Shown in pieces: positions 8,260 through 16,592 of a DNA stretch of 47,483 bases. The notes under the pieces are model-generated. The model worked only from the letters and a program-made list of their open reading frames with translations, made no database searches and had not been told where the DNA came from. Position numbers and translations under genes: made by a program. How positions within the stretch are numbered: position 1 is the stretch's first letter; each line of letters opens with the position of its first letter. This stretch comes from Candidatus Saccharimonadota bacterium (GTDB lineage: Bacteria > Patescibacteriota > Saccharimonadia > Saccharimonadales > Saccharimonadaceae), in NCBI GenBank assembly GCA_028289015.1, contig JAQGHC010000027.1, positions 1 to 47,483 of the forward strand, read 5' to 3'.

Positions 8260-8649
8260 TTAGCTAAGTGAAACAAGCTCGATGTCGAATATAAGATCGG
8301 AATTTGCAGGAATATTAGCTGCAGCACGAACGGAACCATAAGCCATAGCAGACGGAATAACTAAGCGTCGGGTACCGCCAACTTTCATACCGGGGACGCC
8401 TTTTGACCAGCCGGTAATAACTTGGTTCAGTCCAAAAGTGATAGGTTTGCCAAAGTCATGGGAGCTTTGAAAAATAGTACCATCTTTGCATAATGCGCCG
8501 GTATAGTGCGCGGTAATAGTAGCGTTGGCGGGCACAATTTCGCCCGTACCTTCGATAATGTCGATAACTTGTAATTCAGGTACGGAAGCAAGTGGCGTAA
8601 AATTCGCCATCTTCGTTCCCTCGAGTGGTGCTTGCTGTTCTATAGTCAT
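8260..8649 (-). CDS. FKBP-type peptidyl-prolyl cis-trans isomerase
   Basis: A single FKBP domain fills the protein. Landmarks are ITAHYTGALCKDGTIFQSS, the FGLNQVITGWSKGVPGMKVGGTRRL core with the active-site Trp, the AYGS loop and the closing LIFDIELVSL strand. It catalyses proline isomerisation during protein folding. There is no signal peptide, so it is cytosolic. Two starts are possible (residues 1 and 14). The first is preferred because a minus-strand TAAAAT box (8656-8661) lies 6 bases before it, which fits a leaderless mRNA. It is divergent from the coiled-coil gene. Confidence 0.93.
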   Translation of the reverse strand: MTIEQQAPLEGTKMANFTPLASVPELQVIDIIEGTGEIVPANATITAHYTGALCKDGTIFQSSHDFGKPITFGLNQVITGWSKGVPGMKVGGTRRLVIPSAMAYGSVRAAANIPANSDLIFDIELVSLS

Positions 8650-8675
8650 GCCTTTATTTTACTATGGTTTGGTAT

Positions 8676-8704
8676 TTTGTACGAATCTAGTAAAGAGTTA
8701 AAAT
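8676..8704 (+). promoter_or_regulatory. Promoter for the coiled-coil/ChaB/glycosylase genes
   Basis: TTTGTA (8676-8681), a 17-base spacer and TAAAAT (8699-8704) precede the gene at 8729, which has a strong AGAGGAGGAA ribosome-binding site. Confidence 0.55.
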
Positions 8705-8728
8705 AGAAAGAGAGGAGGAACTATTGTT

Positions 8729-9070
8729 ATGAATAGCCAGCAACTCAGCAGTCAATCTCAGGATTTGCAAGCACGTGCGGCAAGTGACAGGAGAGAAGCA
8801 GAGCGATTTGCCTTAAACGCAGAGACGTACAGAAAAAATGGCGATGAAACACGTGCCAAGGTGGATGAAGATCGTGCCCGGCGTCTTGTAACGGAGGCTG
8901 AGGGGTATGAAAGCGAGGCGGATCAACTTGCCCAGGCGTCATTAGCGCAAGATGCGCGAGCTCGGCAGCTTGAATCAGAAAAACAGCAGGTGAAGAGCGA
9001 ATATGAAAGTAAAATCGCCGAGATTGAAAAAGAACAGCAGAAGCTTACTGGTGGAACGGGATTATTTTAA
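8729..9070 (+). CDS. Small predicted coiled-coil protein, function unknown
   Basis: This 113-residue protein is almost entirely Ala, Glu, Gln, Arg and Lys with few hydrophobics and no Pro before the end. That composition predicts one long helix or coiled coil across residues 3-105, with a Gly-rich tail. There is no signal peptide or membrane segment. A strong AGAGGAGGAAC ribosome-binding site supports translation. It is followed after 26 bases by ChaB and then by alkyladenine glycosylase on the same strand, so it may share their transcript. I do not recognise a family. A structural or DNA-associated role is only a guess. Confidence 0.75.
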   Translation: MNSQQLSSQSQDLQARAASDRREAERFALNAETYRKNGDETRAKVDEDRARRLVTEAEGYESEADQLAQASLAQDARARQLESEKQQVKSEYESKIAEIEKEQQKLTGGTGLF

Positions 9071-9096
9071 TAACTTGAGGTGCAAGGAGAGGATAT

Positions 9097-9327
9097 ATGC
9101 CATTTAAAACCATCGATGATTTACCCGACAGCGTAAAGCATGTACTGCCTACGCACGCCCAGCATATTTATAAAGAAGCGTTTAATAGTGCCTACGAGGA
9201 ATACAAGCATTCAAAGGATCGACGTGACGATGCGGATCGCGAAGAGGTGTCGCATAGGGTCGCATGGTCTGCGGTCAAGCATAAATATCAAAAAGGTGAT
9301 GACGGTGCATGGCATCCGATAGAGTAA
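9097..9327 (+). CDS. ChaB family protein
   Basis: This 76-residue protein matches the ChaB family along its whole length: LPDSVKHVLPTHAQHIYKEAFNSAYEEY, a charged middle, then HRVAWSAVKHKYQKGDDGAW. ChaB was first linked to cation transport regulation in Escherichia coli, but the biochemical role of the family is unclear. It has a good AAGGAGAGG ribosome-binding site. Its end overlaps the start of the glycosylase gene by 19 bases, so the two are probably translationally coupled. Confidence 0.88.
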   Translation: MPFKTIDDLPDSVKHVLPTHAQHIYKEAFNSAYEEYKHSKDRRDDADREEVSHRVAWSAVKHKYQKGDDGAWHPIE

Positions 9328-9914
9328 TCAGCAGACCGTTCGAAGCGTTAAAGACGGGTGCTAGTTTAGGGGCAAAGCGTTTGCTCGGCTGTCTTATCGA
9401 GCGGGAAATTGACGGTAAGATGGTGCAATTGAAAATAGTCGAGACGGAGGCCTATGACCAAACCGATGCTGCGAGCCATAGCTATAATGGTCGGACACCT
9501 CGTATTGAAACCATGTTTGGACCTGCGGGACATTTGTATGTTTATTTTACTTACGGTATGCACTATTGTTGCAATGTCGTCGTAGGGGAAGACGGTCATG
9601 GCGCGGCAGTATTGATTAGGGCGGCAGAACCGATAACCAACGTTGAAATACTTGAAAAGCGACGTGTTGGCAAAAAAGGTGTCGATCTGACGAATGGCCC
9701 CGCAAAGCTGTGTCAGGCACTCGATATTAATCTCGATTTGAACGGACATGATCTATCGCTACTCCCATTCAGGTTAGTACTGCAACCTGAATTGCTAGAT
9801 TCTGACATTACGACAACGACGCGCGTTGGTATTAATAAGGCAAAGGATACACCTTGGAGGTTTTATGTTACCGACAATCCATATGTGTCAGTTAAGGTGC
9901 GTGATTCTAAATAG
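9309..9914 (+). CDS. Alkyladenine (3-methyladenine/hypoxanthine) DNA glycosylase, AAG/MPG family
   Basis: It removes alkylated and deaminated purines from DNA to start base excision repair. The family core is clear: IVETEAY with the catalytic Glu47 and the base-intercalating Tyr49, AASHSYNGRTPR, MFGPAGHLYVYFTYGMHYCCNVV, GAAVLIRAAEP and the LTNGPAKL motif. Length (201 residues) is normal. The ATG lies inside the end of the ChaB gene in another frame. It is the last gene before the nusA promoter. Confidence 0.95.
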   Translation: MASDRVISRPFEALKTGASLGAKRLLGCLIEREIDGKMVQLKIVETEAYDQTDAASHSYNGRTPRIETMFGPAGHLYVYFTYGMHYCCNVVVGEDGHGAAVLIRAAEPITNVEILEKRRVGKKGVDLTNGPAKLCQALDINLDLNGHDLSLLPFRLVLQPELLDSDITTTTRVGINKAKDTPWRFYVTDNPYVSVKVRDSK

Positions 9915-9915
9915 C

Positions 9916-9944
9916 TTGCGAGACGTGATGCCAGGTGGTATACT
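9916..9944 (+). promoter_or_regulatory. nusA promoter
   Basis: TTGCGA (9916-9921), a 17-base spacer and TATACT (9939-9944) with a TGG extended -10. Transcription would start near 9951, just upstream of the leader hairpin. Confidence 0.75.
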
Positions 9945-9960
9945 ATATTGAGTACATTAT

Positions 9961-9984
9961 TCCGGCCAACAGGTCGGATTTTTT
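9961..9984 (+). terminator. Terminator-like hairpin in the nusA leader (candidate attenuator)
   Basis: TCCGGCC pairs with GGTCGGA (7 bp, one G-U) around an AACA loop, followed at once by six T residues. It lies between the promoter and the ribosome-binding site at about 9991, so it can act on the nusA transcript itself. It might also end read-through from the glycosylase gene. Confidence 0.7.
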
Positions 9985-10006
9985 CATAAAAGAAGGAGAA
10001 TCAGTC

Positions 10007-11137
10007 ATGGAAGATATTAATATCAAGCAATTGACATTAGCGGTCCGTACGATCGCGGAAGAAAAGAACTTACCAGAAGAAGTCGTATTGTCTGTTATCG
10101 AACAGGCAATCGCCGCTGCATGGCGTCGAGATAACGGCGAACGTGACCAAGAAGTTCGTGCTGAGCTGAATATTAACGACGGTACAGCAAACGTATTCGT
10201 TGCACGCGAGGTTGTCGAAGAAGTCGGTAGCGACGCGGTAGAGATCAGCCTTGAAGACGCTCAGAAACTTAAAGAAGATGTAGTCATTGGCGACAGCATC
10301 GAAGACAAATTCGAAGTTGTTAGCTTTGGACGTGTTGCTGCGCAGACAGCCAAGCAAGTCGTACTGCAACGCCTACGCGAAGCAGAACGTGAAGTCGTGC
10401 TTGCAGAGTATGAAGATAAAATCGGTACAATCGTTAATGGGACCGTTCAGCGGGTTGAGCCACGTGTTATTCGTGTTGAGCTAGGTAAGGCGACGGGTAT
10501 TATTCCACAAAGCGAACAAATCCAAGGTGAATTTTATAGTATTGGTAGTCGCATCAAAGTCTTTATCAAGGATATCGAGCGCGATAACCGCGGTCCGCAA
10601 TTGATTTTGTCCCGTGGCAATGAGGCATTTGTCGAATACCTTTTCCGCCAAGAAGTTCCTGAGATGGAAACTGGTGCCGTTGAGATCAAAGCGATTGCCC
10701 GCGAAGCTGGTCGTCGCACTAAGCTAGCTGTCGCTTCAACCGTTCCTGGCGTGGATCCAGTTGGTACGTTCGTTGGTGGGCATGGAACGCGCGTTCAAGC
10801 GGTCATGAACGAAATTGGTGATCAAGAAAAAATCGACATCATTACTTTTGATGCGAATAACGAACAATTTATCCGTAACGCACTTAGCCCAGCTGAAGTA
10901 GTGAATGTAGAGATTGACGAAGCTGCAAAGCGTGCCAAAGTATATGTTTACGAAGATCAGCAGTCTATTGCGATCGGTCGTGGTGGTCAGAACGTTCGTC
11001 TTGCTAGTCGCTTGACTGGTTACGAGCTTGATATCGAAACGGCACAGGTTGCTGTTGAAAAGCCAGTGGACGCCAAGCCTCGCAAGAATATCGAAGACAG
11101 TTTGATGAATGCTGTTGAGGAATCGACGGAAGAATAA
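10007..11137 (+). CDS. nusA: Transcription termination/antitermination factor NusA
   Basis: NusA binds RNA polymerase and nascent RNA and controls pausing and termination. The 376 residues hold the N-terminal polymerase-binding domain, an S1 domain (GTIVNGTVQRV to QLILSRG), and two KH domains (VASTVPGVDPVGTFVGGHGTRVQ and SIAIGRGGQNVRLASRLTG, with GxxG loops). The C-terminal acidic repeats of Escherichia coli NusA are absent, as in many bacteria. The chosen ATG has an AGAAGGAGAA ribosome-binding site; an in-frame start at 9935 would sit inside the promoter and leader hairpin. Usual nusA operon partners (rimP, infB) are absent here. Confidence 0.97.
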   Translation: MEDINIKQLTLAVRTIAEEKNLPEEVVLSVIEQAIAAAWRRDNGERDQEVRAELNINDGTANVFVAREVVEEVGSDAVEISLEDAQKLKEDVVIGDSIEDKFEVVSFGRVAAQTAKQVVLQRLREAEREVVLAEYEDKIGTIVNGTVQRVEPRVIRVELGKATGIIPQSEQIQGEFYSIGSRIKVFIKDIERDNRGPQLILSRGNEAFVEYLFRQEVPEMETGAVEIKAIAREAGRRTKLAVASTVPGVDPVGTFVGGHGTRVQAVMNEIGDQEKIDIITFDANNEQFIRNALSPAEVVNVEIDEAAKRAKVYVYEDQQSIAIGRGGQNVRLASRLTGYELDIETAQVAVEKPVDAKPRKNIEDSLMNAVEESTEE

Positions 11138-11151
11138 ATAATTCTTTCTAT

Positions 11152-11184
11152 AAAAACCTCCGCTATTATGGCGGAGGTTTTTAT
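11152..11184 (+). terminator. Intrinsic terminator after nusA
   Basis: ACCTCCGC pairs with GCGGAGGT around a 7-base loop, flanked by an A run and a T run, so it may work in both directions. Confidence 0.88.
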
Positions 11185-11200
11185 GTGCAGAATGATGCGA

Positions 11201-11422
11201 TTAGCGTTGTTTAATCATTATTTCCAGATTGGAAATGTATTGCGCGGGGTTTACCTGGTGATGCTTTTTTAAGTAGGCAAGGTGAATCTGAACGAAAGGA
11301 AGCTGATTATCGGGATAATCAACGGCGGATGGGCTGTAGGCACTTCTAGTGACCATCTTTGGATCAGATTGTAGTTGTTCTAACTTTGTCGTGATTTCGT
11401 CGACAGTCATTAGCGGAGGCAT
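11201..11422 (-). CDS. Small conserved-looking protein of unknown function
   Basis: This 73-residue cytosolic protein has an N-terminal helix rich in Glu, Leu and Gln (about residues 6-20) and a second helix ending in Lys-Gln-Arg. There is no signal peptide or metal motif. Its ATG overlaps the stop of the upstream 21-residue reading frame in a TAATG arrangement, which strongly suggests translational coupling and supports both genes. The pair lies in the space between nusA and clpC on the opposite strand. I do not recognise the family. Confidence 0.65.
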   Translation of the reverse strand: MPPLMTVDEITTKLEQLQSDPKMVTRSAYSPSAVDYPDNQLPFVQIHLAYLKKHHQVNPAQYISNLEIMIKQR

Positions 11423-11487
11423 TAGGCGGCTACAGCTGTCTTTTTAGGTTTCTTTACTGCTTTTTTGTGGTTCTGACCTTTTGACAT
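11422..11487 (-). CDS. 21-residue basic microprotein
   Basis: The frame starts MSKGQNHKK and continues with a Lys/Pro/Ala-rich tail ending in AVAA, giving 21 residues. Very similar short basic proteins starting MSKGQN are, to my knowledge, found in many bacteria without known function. An AAAGATGG sequence can serve as ribosome-binding site. The stop TAA shares bases with the ATG of the 73-residue gene (TAATG). Nucleic-acid or ribosome binding would suit the charge but is inference. Confidence 0.65.
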   Translation of the reverse strand: MSKGQNHKKAVKKPKKTAVAA

Positions 11488-11570
11488 AATACCATCTTTC
11501 CATGTACTGGGTACATTAGTTGTATCTATTATGCGCTAGTTTAGGATTAAATGCTAGTGTTGTCAAAATA

Positions 11571-11597
11571 TTAGCACTCTCTTGACCTGAGTGCTAA
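11571..11597. promoter_or_regulatory. CIRCE operator (HrcA binding site) of clpC
   Basis: TTAGCACTC, a 9-base spacer and GAGTGCTAA form the exact CIRCE consensus. It overlaps a promoter with TTGACC (11582-11587), 17 bases and TTAAAT (11605-11610). HrcA binding here would block clpC transcription until heat or folding stress. The hrcA gene is not in the window. Confidence 0.95.
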
Positions 11598-11678
11598 TAT
11601 TTGATTAAATATATACAGCAACGCAAGTAATAATATAAAATGCTTGCGCTACCGCTAGGGAGGATTGATAATAGAATT

Positions 11679-14162
11679 ATGGCAGATGATTTCGCAGATT
11701 TTCTATCGCACTTAACTGACAATGCACGTGTCAGTTTACAGCATGCCGACGCAATTGCGCGGGGGTATGGCAGTGCGTATATCGGTACGGAGCATCTTTT
11801 GCTCGGTGTCCTCGCCCAAGGTTCTTCTGTGGGTGCTAAAGTCCTTGCCGATGCGGGTATAACGCTCGATCGCGCAGAACTAGCACTGAATTTAACTCCT
11901 CGGACACTTGTCGTCAGTACGGGCGCAAAGGGTCTATCTGAAACAGCAAAGCTAACCTTGAAAATGGGTTGGGATATTGCGCAAGAATTTCATCATGACT
12001 ATTTAGGCACCGAACATATTCTTTATAGTATTCTTAGTCAAAAGAACGCTAGGGCGACGGTATTATTACGTGATATGAATATAGACGTTGCTGAACTGAC
12101 GAGTGAATTAGAGGAATTCTTTGATCGTCAAAGCGGTTCGCTTGGAGACGGCGAGGCGACATCGCGCGCAAACCCTACAAAGCGACGTGCAGGGCGTGGC
12201 GGCATGCTGGACACGTTTGGTATTGATCTTACTAGCAAGGCGAAACGGAATGAGCTTGATCCAGTGATCGGTCGGGACGAGCAAGAAGAGCGATTAGTGA
12301 CAATTCTTAGTAGACGCACGAAAAACAATCCTGTTCTTATTGGGGAGCCTGGTGTTGGTAAGACGGCAATCGTTGAAGGTCTTGCACAGCGGATTGTGCG
12401 CGAGGATGTGCCTGATCATTTGCTTGATAAGCGTGTAGTGCAGCTTGATCTTGCTGCTATGATTGCCGGGACAAAATACCGGGGTGAATTTGAGGAGCGC
12501 TTGAAGAAAGTAGTCGAAGAGCTGCAAGAACAAAAGAATGTCCTCGTTTTTATTGACGAGTTGCATTTATTGGTCGGCGCAGGTGCGGCTGAAGGCGCGC
12601 TGGACGCGGCGAATATGCTGAAGCCTGCGCTTGCTCGTGGCGAGCTACATTTGATTGGCGCAACGACGCTTGATGAATACCGTAAGCATATTGAAAAAGA
12701 CAGCGCGCTTGAGCGTCGCTTTCAGACGATAATTGTTCCAGAGCCAAGTATAAAAGATACAATAGCGATCATTAAGGGCCTTCGTGTCCACTATGAAAGT
12801 CATCATGGCGTCACAATGAGCGACGAGGTGTTAGAGGATGCGGTATATATGGCTGATCGGTATGTTAGCGAGCGATTTATGCCAGATAAGGCAATCGATG
12901 TCATCGATGAGGCAGCAGCATTAGTAAGAGTAAAATCGGGGCGCAAGCCAAGCAAGTTGCGTGACTTTACTCGTCAGTTGAAAAACTTAAATGAAAAAAT
13001 GGAAGATGCGGTTGCGAGTGAAGATTACGAACGGGCTGCATTATATAAAACGCGTATTAGCCAGATCAGCGCTAAGCTTGAGGAGACGCGCCAAGATTAC
13101 GAACAGAATACACCCATCAAGCTAACTGACGATGATATTGCGCATGCGATCGCTACTATGACAGGCATACCTGTCAAACGCGTTCAAAAGTCAGAAGCGA
13201 AACTGCTTCGCACGCTTGAAAAACATTTGGGCAAATATGTTATCGGGCAAGATGAAGCCGTCGAAAAAGTTGCGCAGGCTATTCGCCGCAGTCGCAGTGG
13301 AGTAGCGAGTACGAGGCGTCCAATCGGCTCTTTCGTCTTCATGGGGCCTACAGGCGTAGGCAAGACCGAGCTCGCTCGTGTGCTTGCACGCGAGGTATTT
13401 GGCAGCGACGATGCGTTGATAAAAATTGACATGAGTGAATTTGGCGAGCGTCATACGAGTAGTCGTTTAGTAGGTGCGCCAGCCGGATATGTTGGCTATG
13501 ACGATGGCGGCCAGCTAACCGATAAAGTCAGGCGACAACCTTACAGCGTCGTGTTATTTGATGAAATTGAAAAAGCGCATCCAGACGTATTTCAACTATT
13601 ACTTCAACTGCTCGAAGATGGTAAATTAACCGACTCTAAGAACAGAAGTGTCGATTTTACTAATACGATTATCATTTTAACCAGCAACCTAGGTGCGGAT
13701 CGTATGATGAAAGAATCCAGTCTTGGATTTCATGCCAGTACGAAAACTGATGCGCAGAAACTTGACGCCGTCCACGAAGAAAATGCAACATCAGCAAAAA
13801 ATGCATTATCAAAAATGATGCGACCGGAACTGGTTAACCGATTCGACAGCATCGTAACATTCAGAGCGTTAACGCGTAAAGAAATCAATAAAATATTTGA
13901 TAATCTTATCAACGAATTGCAAGAGCGAGTTATTAGAAAAGGTATTCACCTGGTCATTAAGCCTGCCGCAAAACGGCTGTTGATTGACAAGGGGTATGAT
14001 GAAAAATTTGGCGCGCGTCCACTTCGCCGCACTATTCAGGATGAGCTTGAGCACGAAATCGCCGATGGTATATTGTCGGGTGAATATGAAAAAGGAAGCG
14101 TACTTGAAGTTGGCGCACAAAAAGGTAAAATTATAGTTAATGTTAGACACGAAACGGTATAA
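11679..14162 (+). CDS. clpC: ATP-dependent Clp protease ATPase subunit, ClpC type
   Basis: This 827-residue AAA+ unfoldase feeds substrates to ClpP. In order it has an N-domain with two Clp repeats (residues about 5-145), the first AAA module (Walker [10 protein letters not shown] near 222), a middle domain with the UVR-like [13 protein letters not shown] segment, and the second AAA module (GPTGVGKTE near 556, then FDEIEKAH). The short middle domain and UVR-like motif point to ClpC rather than ClpB. ATG 11679 is chosen to give the normal MADDFADFL-like N-terminus. A GGGAGG lies about 15 bases upstream, longer than ideal, and an in-frame ATG at 11640 is the alternative. Expression is under the CIRCE element. 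Confidence 0.95.
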   Translation: MADDFADFLSHLTDNARVSLQHADAIARGYGSAYIGTEHLLLGVLAQGSSVGAKVLADAGITLDRAELALNLTPRTLVVSTGAKGLSETAKLTLKMGWDIAQEFHHDYLGTEHILYSILSQKNARATVLLRDMNIDVAELTSELEEFFDRQSGSLGDGEATSRANPTKRRAGRGGMLDTFGIDLTSKAKRNELDPVIGRDEQEERLVTILSRRTKNNPVLIGEPGVGKTAIVEGLAQRIVREDVPDHLLDKRVVQLDLAAMIAGTKYRGEFEERLKKVVEELQEQKNVLVFIDELHLLVGAGAAEGALDAANMLKPALARGELHLIGATTLDEYRKHIEKDSALERRFQTIIVPEPSIKDTIAIIKGLRVHYESHHGVTMSDEVLEDAVYMADRYVSERFMPDKAIDVIDEAAALVRVKSGRKPSKLRDFTRQLKNLNEKMEDAVASEDYERAALYKTRISQISAKLEETRQDYEQNTPIKLTDDDIAHAIATMTGIPVKRVQKSEAKLLRTLEKHLGKYVIGQDEAVEKVAQAIRRSRSGVASTRRPIGSFVFMGPTGVGKTELARVLAREVFGSDDALIKIDMSEFGERHTSSRLVGAPAGYVGYDDGGQLTDKVRRQPYSVVLFDEIEKAHPDVFQLLLQLLEDGKLTDSKNRSVDFTNTIIILTSNLGADRMMKESSLGFHASTKTDAQKLDAVHEENATSAKNALSKMMRPELVNRFDSIVTFRALTRKEINKIFDNLINELQERVIRKGIHLVIKPAAKRLLIDKGYDEKFGARPLRRTIQDELEHEIADGILSGEYEKGSVLEVGAQKGKIIVNVRHETV

Positions 14163-15141
14163 ATCTGCAGGGTACGTCGCCAGCCTTGTCCTAATCCTCA
14201 TTTCGATTGTAATTACACTGGTGGTTTTAGGCAATCGTCAGCTGATTCTTGACAATGTATCAGCGTGGCAATATCAGCCAACTGATGAAATAGCGGGATT
14301 CGTTGATCGCACAGGAATGAGTGACGACGGTAAATTTTTGTTTTACGCCAGCCACCCATCATTAGAGGGGACGCAGGCATTTAATGATAAATGCGCCCGT
14401 CATGAAAAAAGTACGGCAATATTAGGCTGTTACGACAGTAGTCGCATTTATATTTATGATGTTCCCAATCCGAAGCTTGATGGAATTCGTGAAGTCACCG
14501 CTGCTCATGAGATGTTACACGCCGCTTATTTACGCATGGGTGATGCGGAGCGTAAAACTGTCAATGCATTGGTGGAGGCTGAATATGCAAAACTTAGTAA
14601 TGACAGTAACTTCTCAGAACGAATGGCTTTTTATGCACGCACAGAACCCGGCGAACGGGACAATGAGCTACACTCCATAATAGGTACCGAAGTTAATGTG
14701 ATCAGTAGCGCGCTGGAGGCTCACTATACGAAGTACTTTACCGACCGCAGTAAGGTGGTCACTCTCCATACTCAGTATGCAAGTATTTTCGCTGAACTTC
14801 AGCTGCGTAGCGAAGAACTGAGCACGCAACTAACGGCACTTTCTGCTAGTATTCAAAAAAACACGGCAAACTACAATAAGGAAGTGGGCCAATTGAACCA
14901 AGACATCGCGAGCTTTAATGCCCGTGCTAACAGTAGTGGATTTTCATCACAGGCGGAATTTAACAGTGAGCGAACGCGACTTGTTTCACGCGCAGCCGCA
15001 TTAGAAGATATGCGTGCGGGTATTAGTTCAGAGCGAGAAGCCTACAACAGACTTCGTGAGGAATTAGTAATTATCGCAAGCGAGTCCGAAGCCCTCAATC
15101 AGAGTATTGACAGTAGCCTCGCACCAGCACCTAGTCTATAG
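14140..15141 (+). CDS. Membrane-anchored putative HExxH metallopeptidase with coiled coil
   Basis: One membrane segment (about residues 12-31) anchors an external domain. It contains VTAAHEMLHAAYLRMG, an HExxH zinc motif (His123-Glu124-His127), with Glu residues at 172, 176 and 184 as possible third ligands. Cys85 and Cys97 could form a disulfide. From about residue 205 to 320 the protein is a long predicted coiled coil. The start overlaps the clpC end by 23 bases in another frame, so the two are coupled. I do not recognise a named family; peptidase function rests on the motif alone. Wall remodelling or protein turnover at the cell surface would fit the layout. Confidence 0.72.
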   Translation: MLDTKRYKSAGYVASLVLILISIVITLVVLGNRQLILDNVSAWQYQPTDEIAGFVDRTGMSDDGKFLFYASHPSLEGTQAFNDKCARHEKSTAILGCYDSSRIYIYDVPNPKLDGIREVTAAHEMLHAAYLRMGDAERKTVNALVEAEYAKLSNDSNFSERMAFYARTEPGERDNELHSIIGTEVNVISSALEAHYTKYFTDRSKVVTLHTQYASIFAELQLRSEELSTQLTALSASIQKNTANYNKEVGQLNQDIASFNARANSSGFSSQAEFNSERTRLVSRAAALEDMRAGISSEREAYNRLREELVIIASESEALNQSIDSSLAPAPSL

Positions 15142-15221
15142 CCTTAACAATAAGAGAATATGGATAGCTAGTTGGCTTAATCCGAGTGTGACCAGTTTCA
15201 ACTGATGTTATAATAGTGGCA

Positions 15222-16574
15222 ATGGTTAAAAGTAGAACTCAATTTATCTGTCAAAACTGCGGTGCATCATACCCGAAGTGGACAGGTAAGTGTGATAATT
15301 GTGGTGAATGGAATACGCTTGTCGAACAGGCCGCGGTCAGTCAAGGTAAGTCAGCTGTTGCAAAAAGTGTCAGTAGAGGACATGTTTTGACGCCTCAGAC
15401 GATGCAGTCAATCTCGATTGAAGAAACAGCGAAGCGCATGACGACGGGCTATAGCGACCTGGATGCGGTGTTAGGTGGAGGTGTCTTACCTGGTGGCGTC
15501 ATATTGATGGCTGGTCAGCCAGGTATCGGTAAAAGTACACTACTACTACAAGTCGCAAGCGAAGTAGGCAAAACGCAGACGGTGCTCTACGCAAGTGGTG
15601 AGGAGTCCGCCAGTCAAGTTAAGCTCCGTGCTGAGCGGTTAGGTGCTAATACGCGCGAGCAATTGCATTTCGTCGCCAGCACAAGTGCGGATGATATTGC
15701 AGCAACCATTCGTTCAGGCGCGTATAAATTAGTAATCATCGATTCGATTCAGACATTAAGCCTTGATGAAATAACCTCCGCACCAGGTACGGTTAGCCAG
15801 ATTACGAATAGCAGCAATGTTATTATTCGCGCAGCAAAAGAAGCCGGGGCTGCTGTTGTGCTCGTGGGGCATGTGACGAAAGAGGGTAGCATTGCCGGCC
15901 CAAAAGTATTAGAGCATCTGGTCGACGTTGTATTGCAGTTCGAAGGTGATCGCTATGGTGGCTTTAAAGTAGTGCGAGCGGTAAAAAATCGTTTTGGATC
16001 AACTAACGAAGCGGCAATCTTTGAAATGTACGAACAAGGACTGCGCGTCGTCGAAAACCCATCAGCGGCGCTACTGGCTGAGCGACAAAATGCTGACGGA
16101 TCGGTAGTTATGGCAACCCTAGAAGGCACTCGTCCGCTACTGGTTGAGATTCAGGCACTTGTCAATCCGACCAGTTTCGGTTATCCTAAACGCACAGCCT
16201 CTGGTTTTGACCTAAACCGACTTAACCTTTTAATTGCGGTCCTAGAACGACGAACAAAACTGAATTTATCAGATAAAGATATTTATATAAATGTTGTCGG
16301 CGGATTAAAATTGAACGACCCTGCGGCCGACTTGGCGATCTGTATGGCGATTGCCAGTGCAGCAGCAGGTAAGCGATTGGGTGACGAATTGGTTGTCTTT
16401 GGCGAAATAGGTCTTGGAGGTGAAATCCGAAGCGTGCATAGCGCCGAGCGTCGAATCGCTGAGGCGAAAAAGCTTGGATTTACGCAAGCGATTGCACCTA
16501 AATCAGGGCAGGCGGACTCATTTATCAAAGGTGTTGGTGATTTACGCCAAGCATTAATTGACTACCTACAGTAG
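15222..16574 (+). CDS. radA: DNA repair protein RadA (branch migration ATPase)
   Basis: RadA extends recombination intermediates. The 450 residues show the N-terminal zinc finger CQNCG...CDNCGEW, the RecA-like core with Walker A GQPGIGKST near residue 98, the RadA-specific VKNRFGSTNE motif, and a C-terminal Lon-protease-like domain (LNLSDKDIYINVVGGLKLNDPAADLAI written here only in part: GGLKLNDPAADLA). ATG 15222 is chosen over the in-frame GTG at 15216 because a TATAAT box ends at 15214, leaving 7 bases, which fits transcription starting at the ATG. The zinc finger is intact, unlike the zinc sites of RpoC. Confidence 0.96.
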   Translation: MVKSRTQFICQNCGASYPKWTGKCDNCGEWNTLVEQAAVSQGKSAVAKSVSRGHVLTPQTMQSISIEETAKRMTTGYSDLDAVLGGGVLPGGVILMAGQPGIGKSTLLLQVASEVGKTQTVLYASGEESASQVKLRAERLGANTREQLHFVASTSADDIAATIRSGAYKLVIIDSIQTLSLDEITSAPGTVSQITNSSNVIIRAAKEAGAAVVLVGHVTKEGSIAGPKVLEHLVDVVLQFEGDRYGGFKVVRAVKNRFGSTNEAAIFEMYEQGLRVVENPSAALLAERQNADGSVVMATLEGTRPLLVEIQALVNPTSFGYPKRTASGFDLNRLNLLIAVLERRTKLNLSDKDIYINVVGGLKLNDPAADLAICMAIASAAAGKRLGDELVVFGEIGLGGEIRSVHSAERRIAEAKKLGFTQAIAPKSGQADSFIKGVGDLRQALIDYLQ

Positions 16575-16592
16575 TAGTCGGAAAGAAATAAC

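Noticed and set aside
9935-10006. 24-codon N-terminal extension of NusA
   Set aside because: It would start within the -10 region and cross the leader hairpin. The ATG at 10007 has a strong ribosome-binding site and normal family start.
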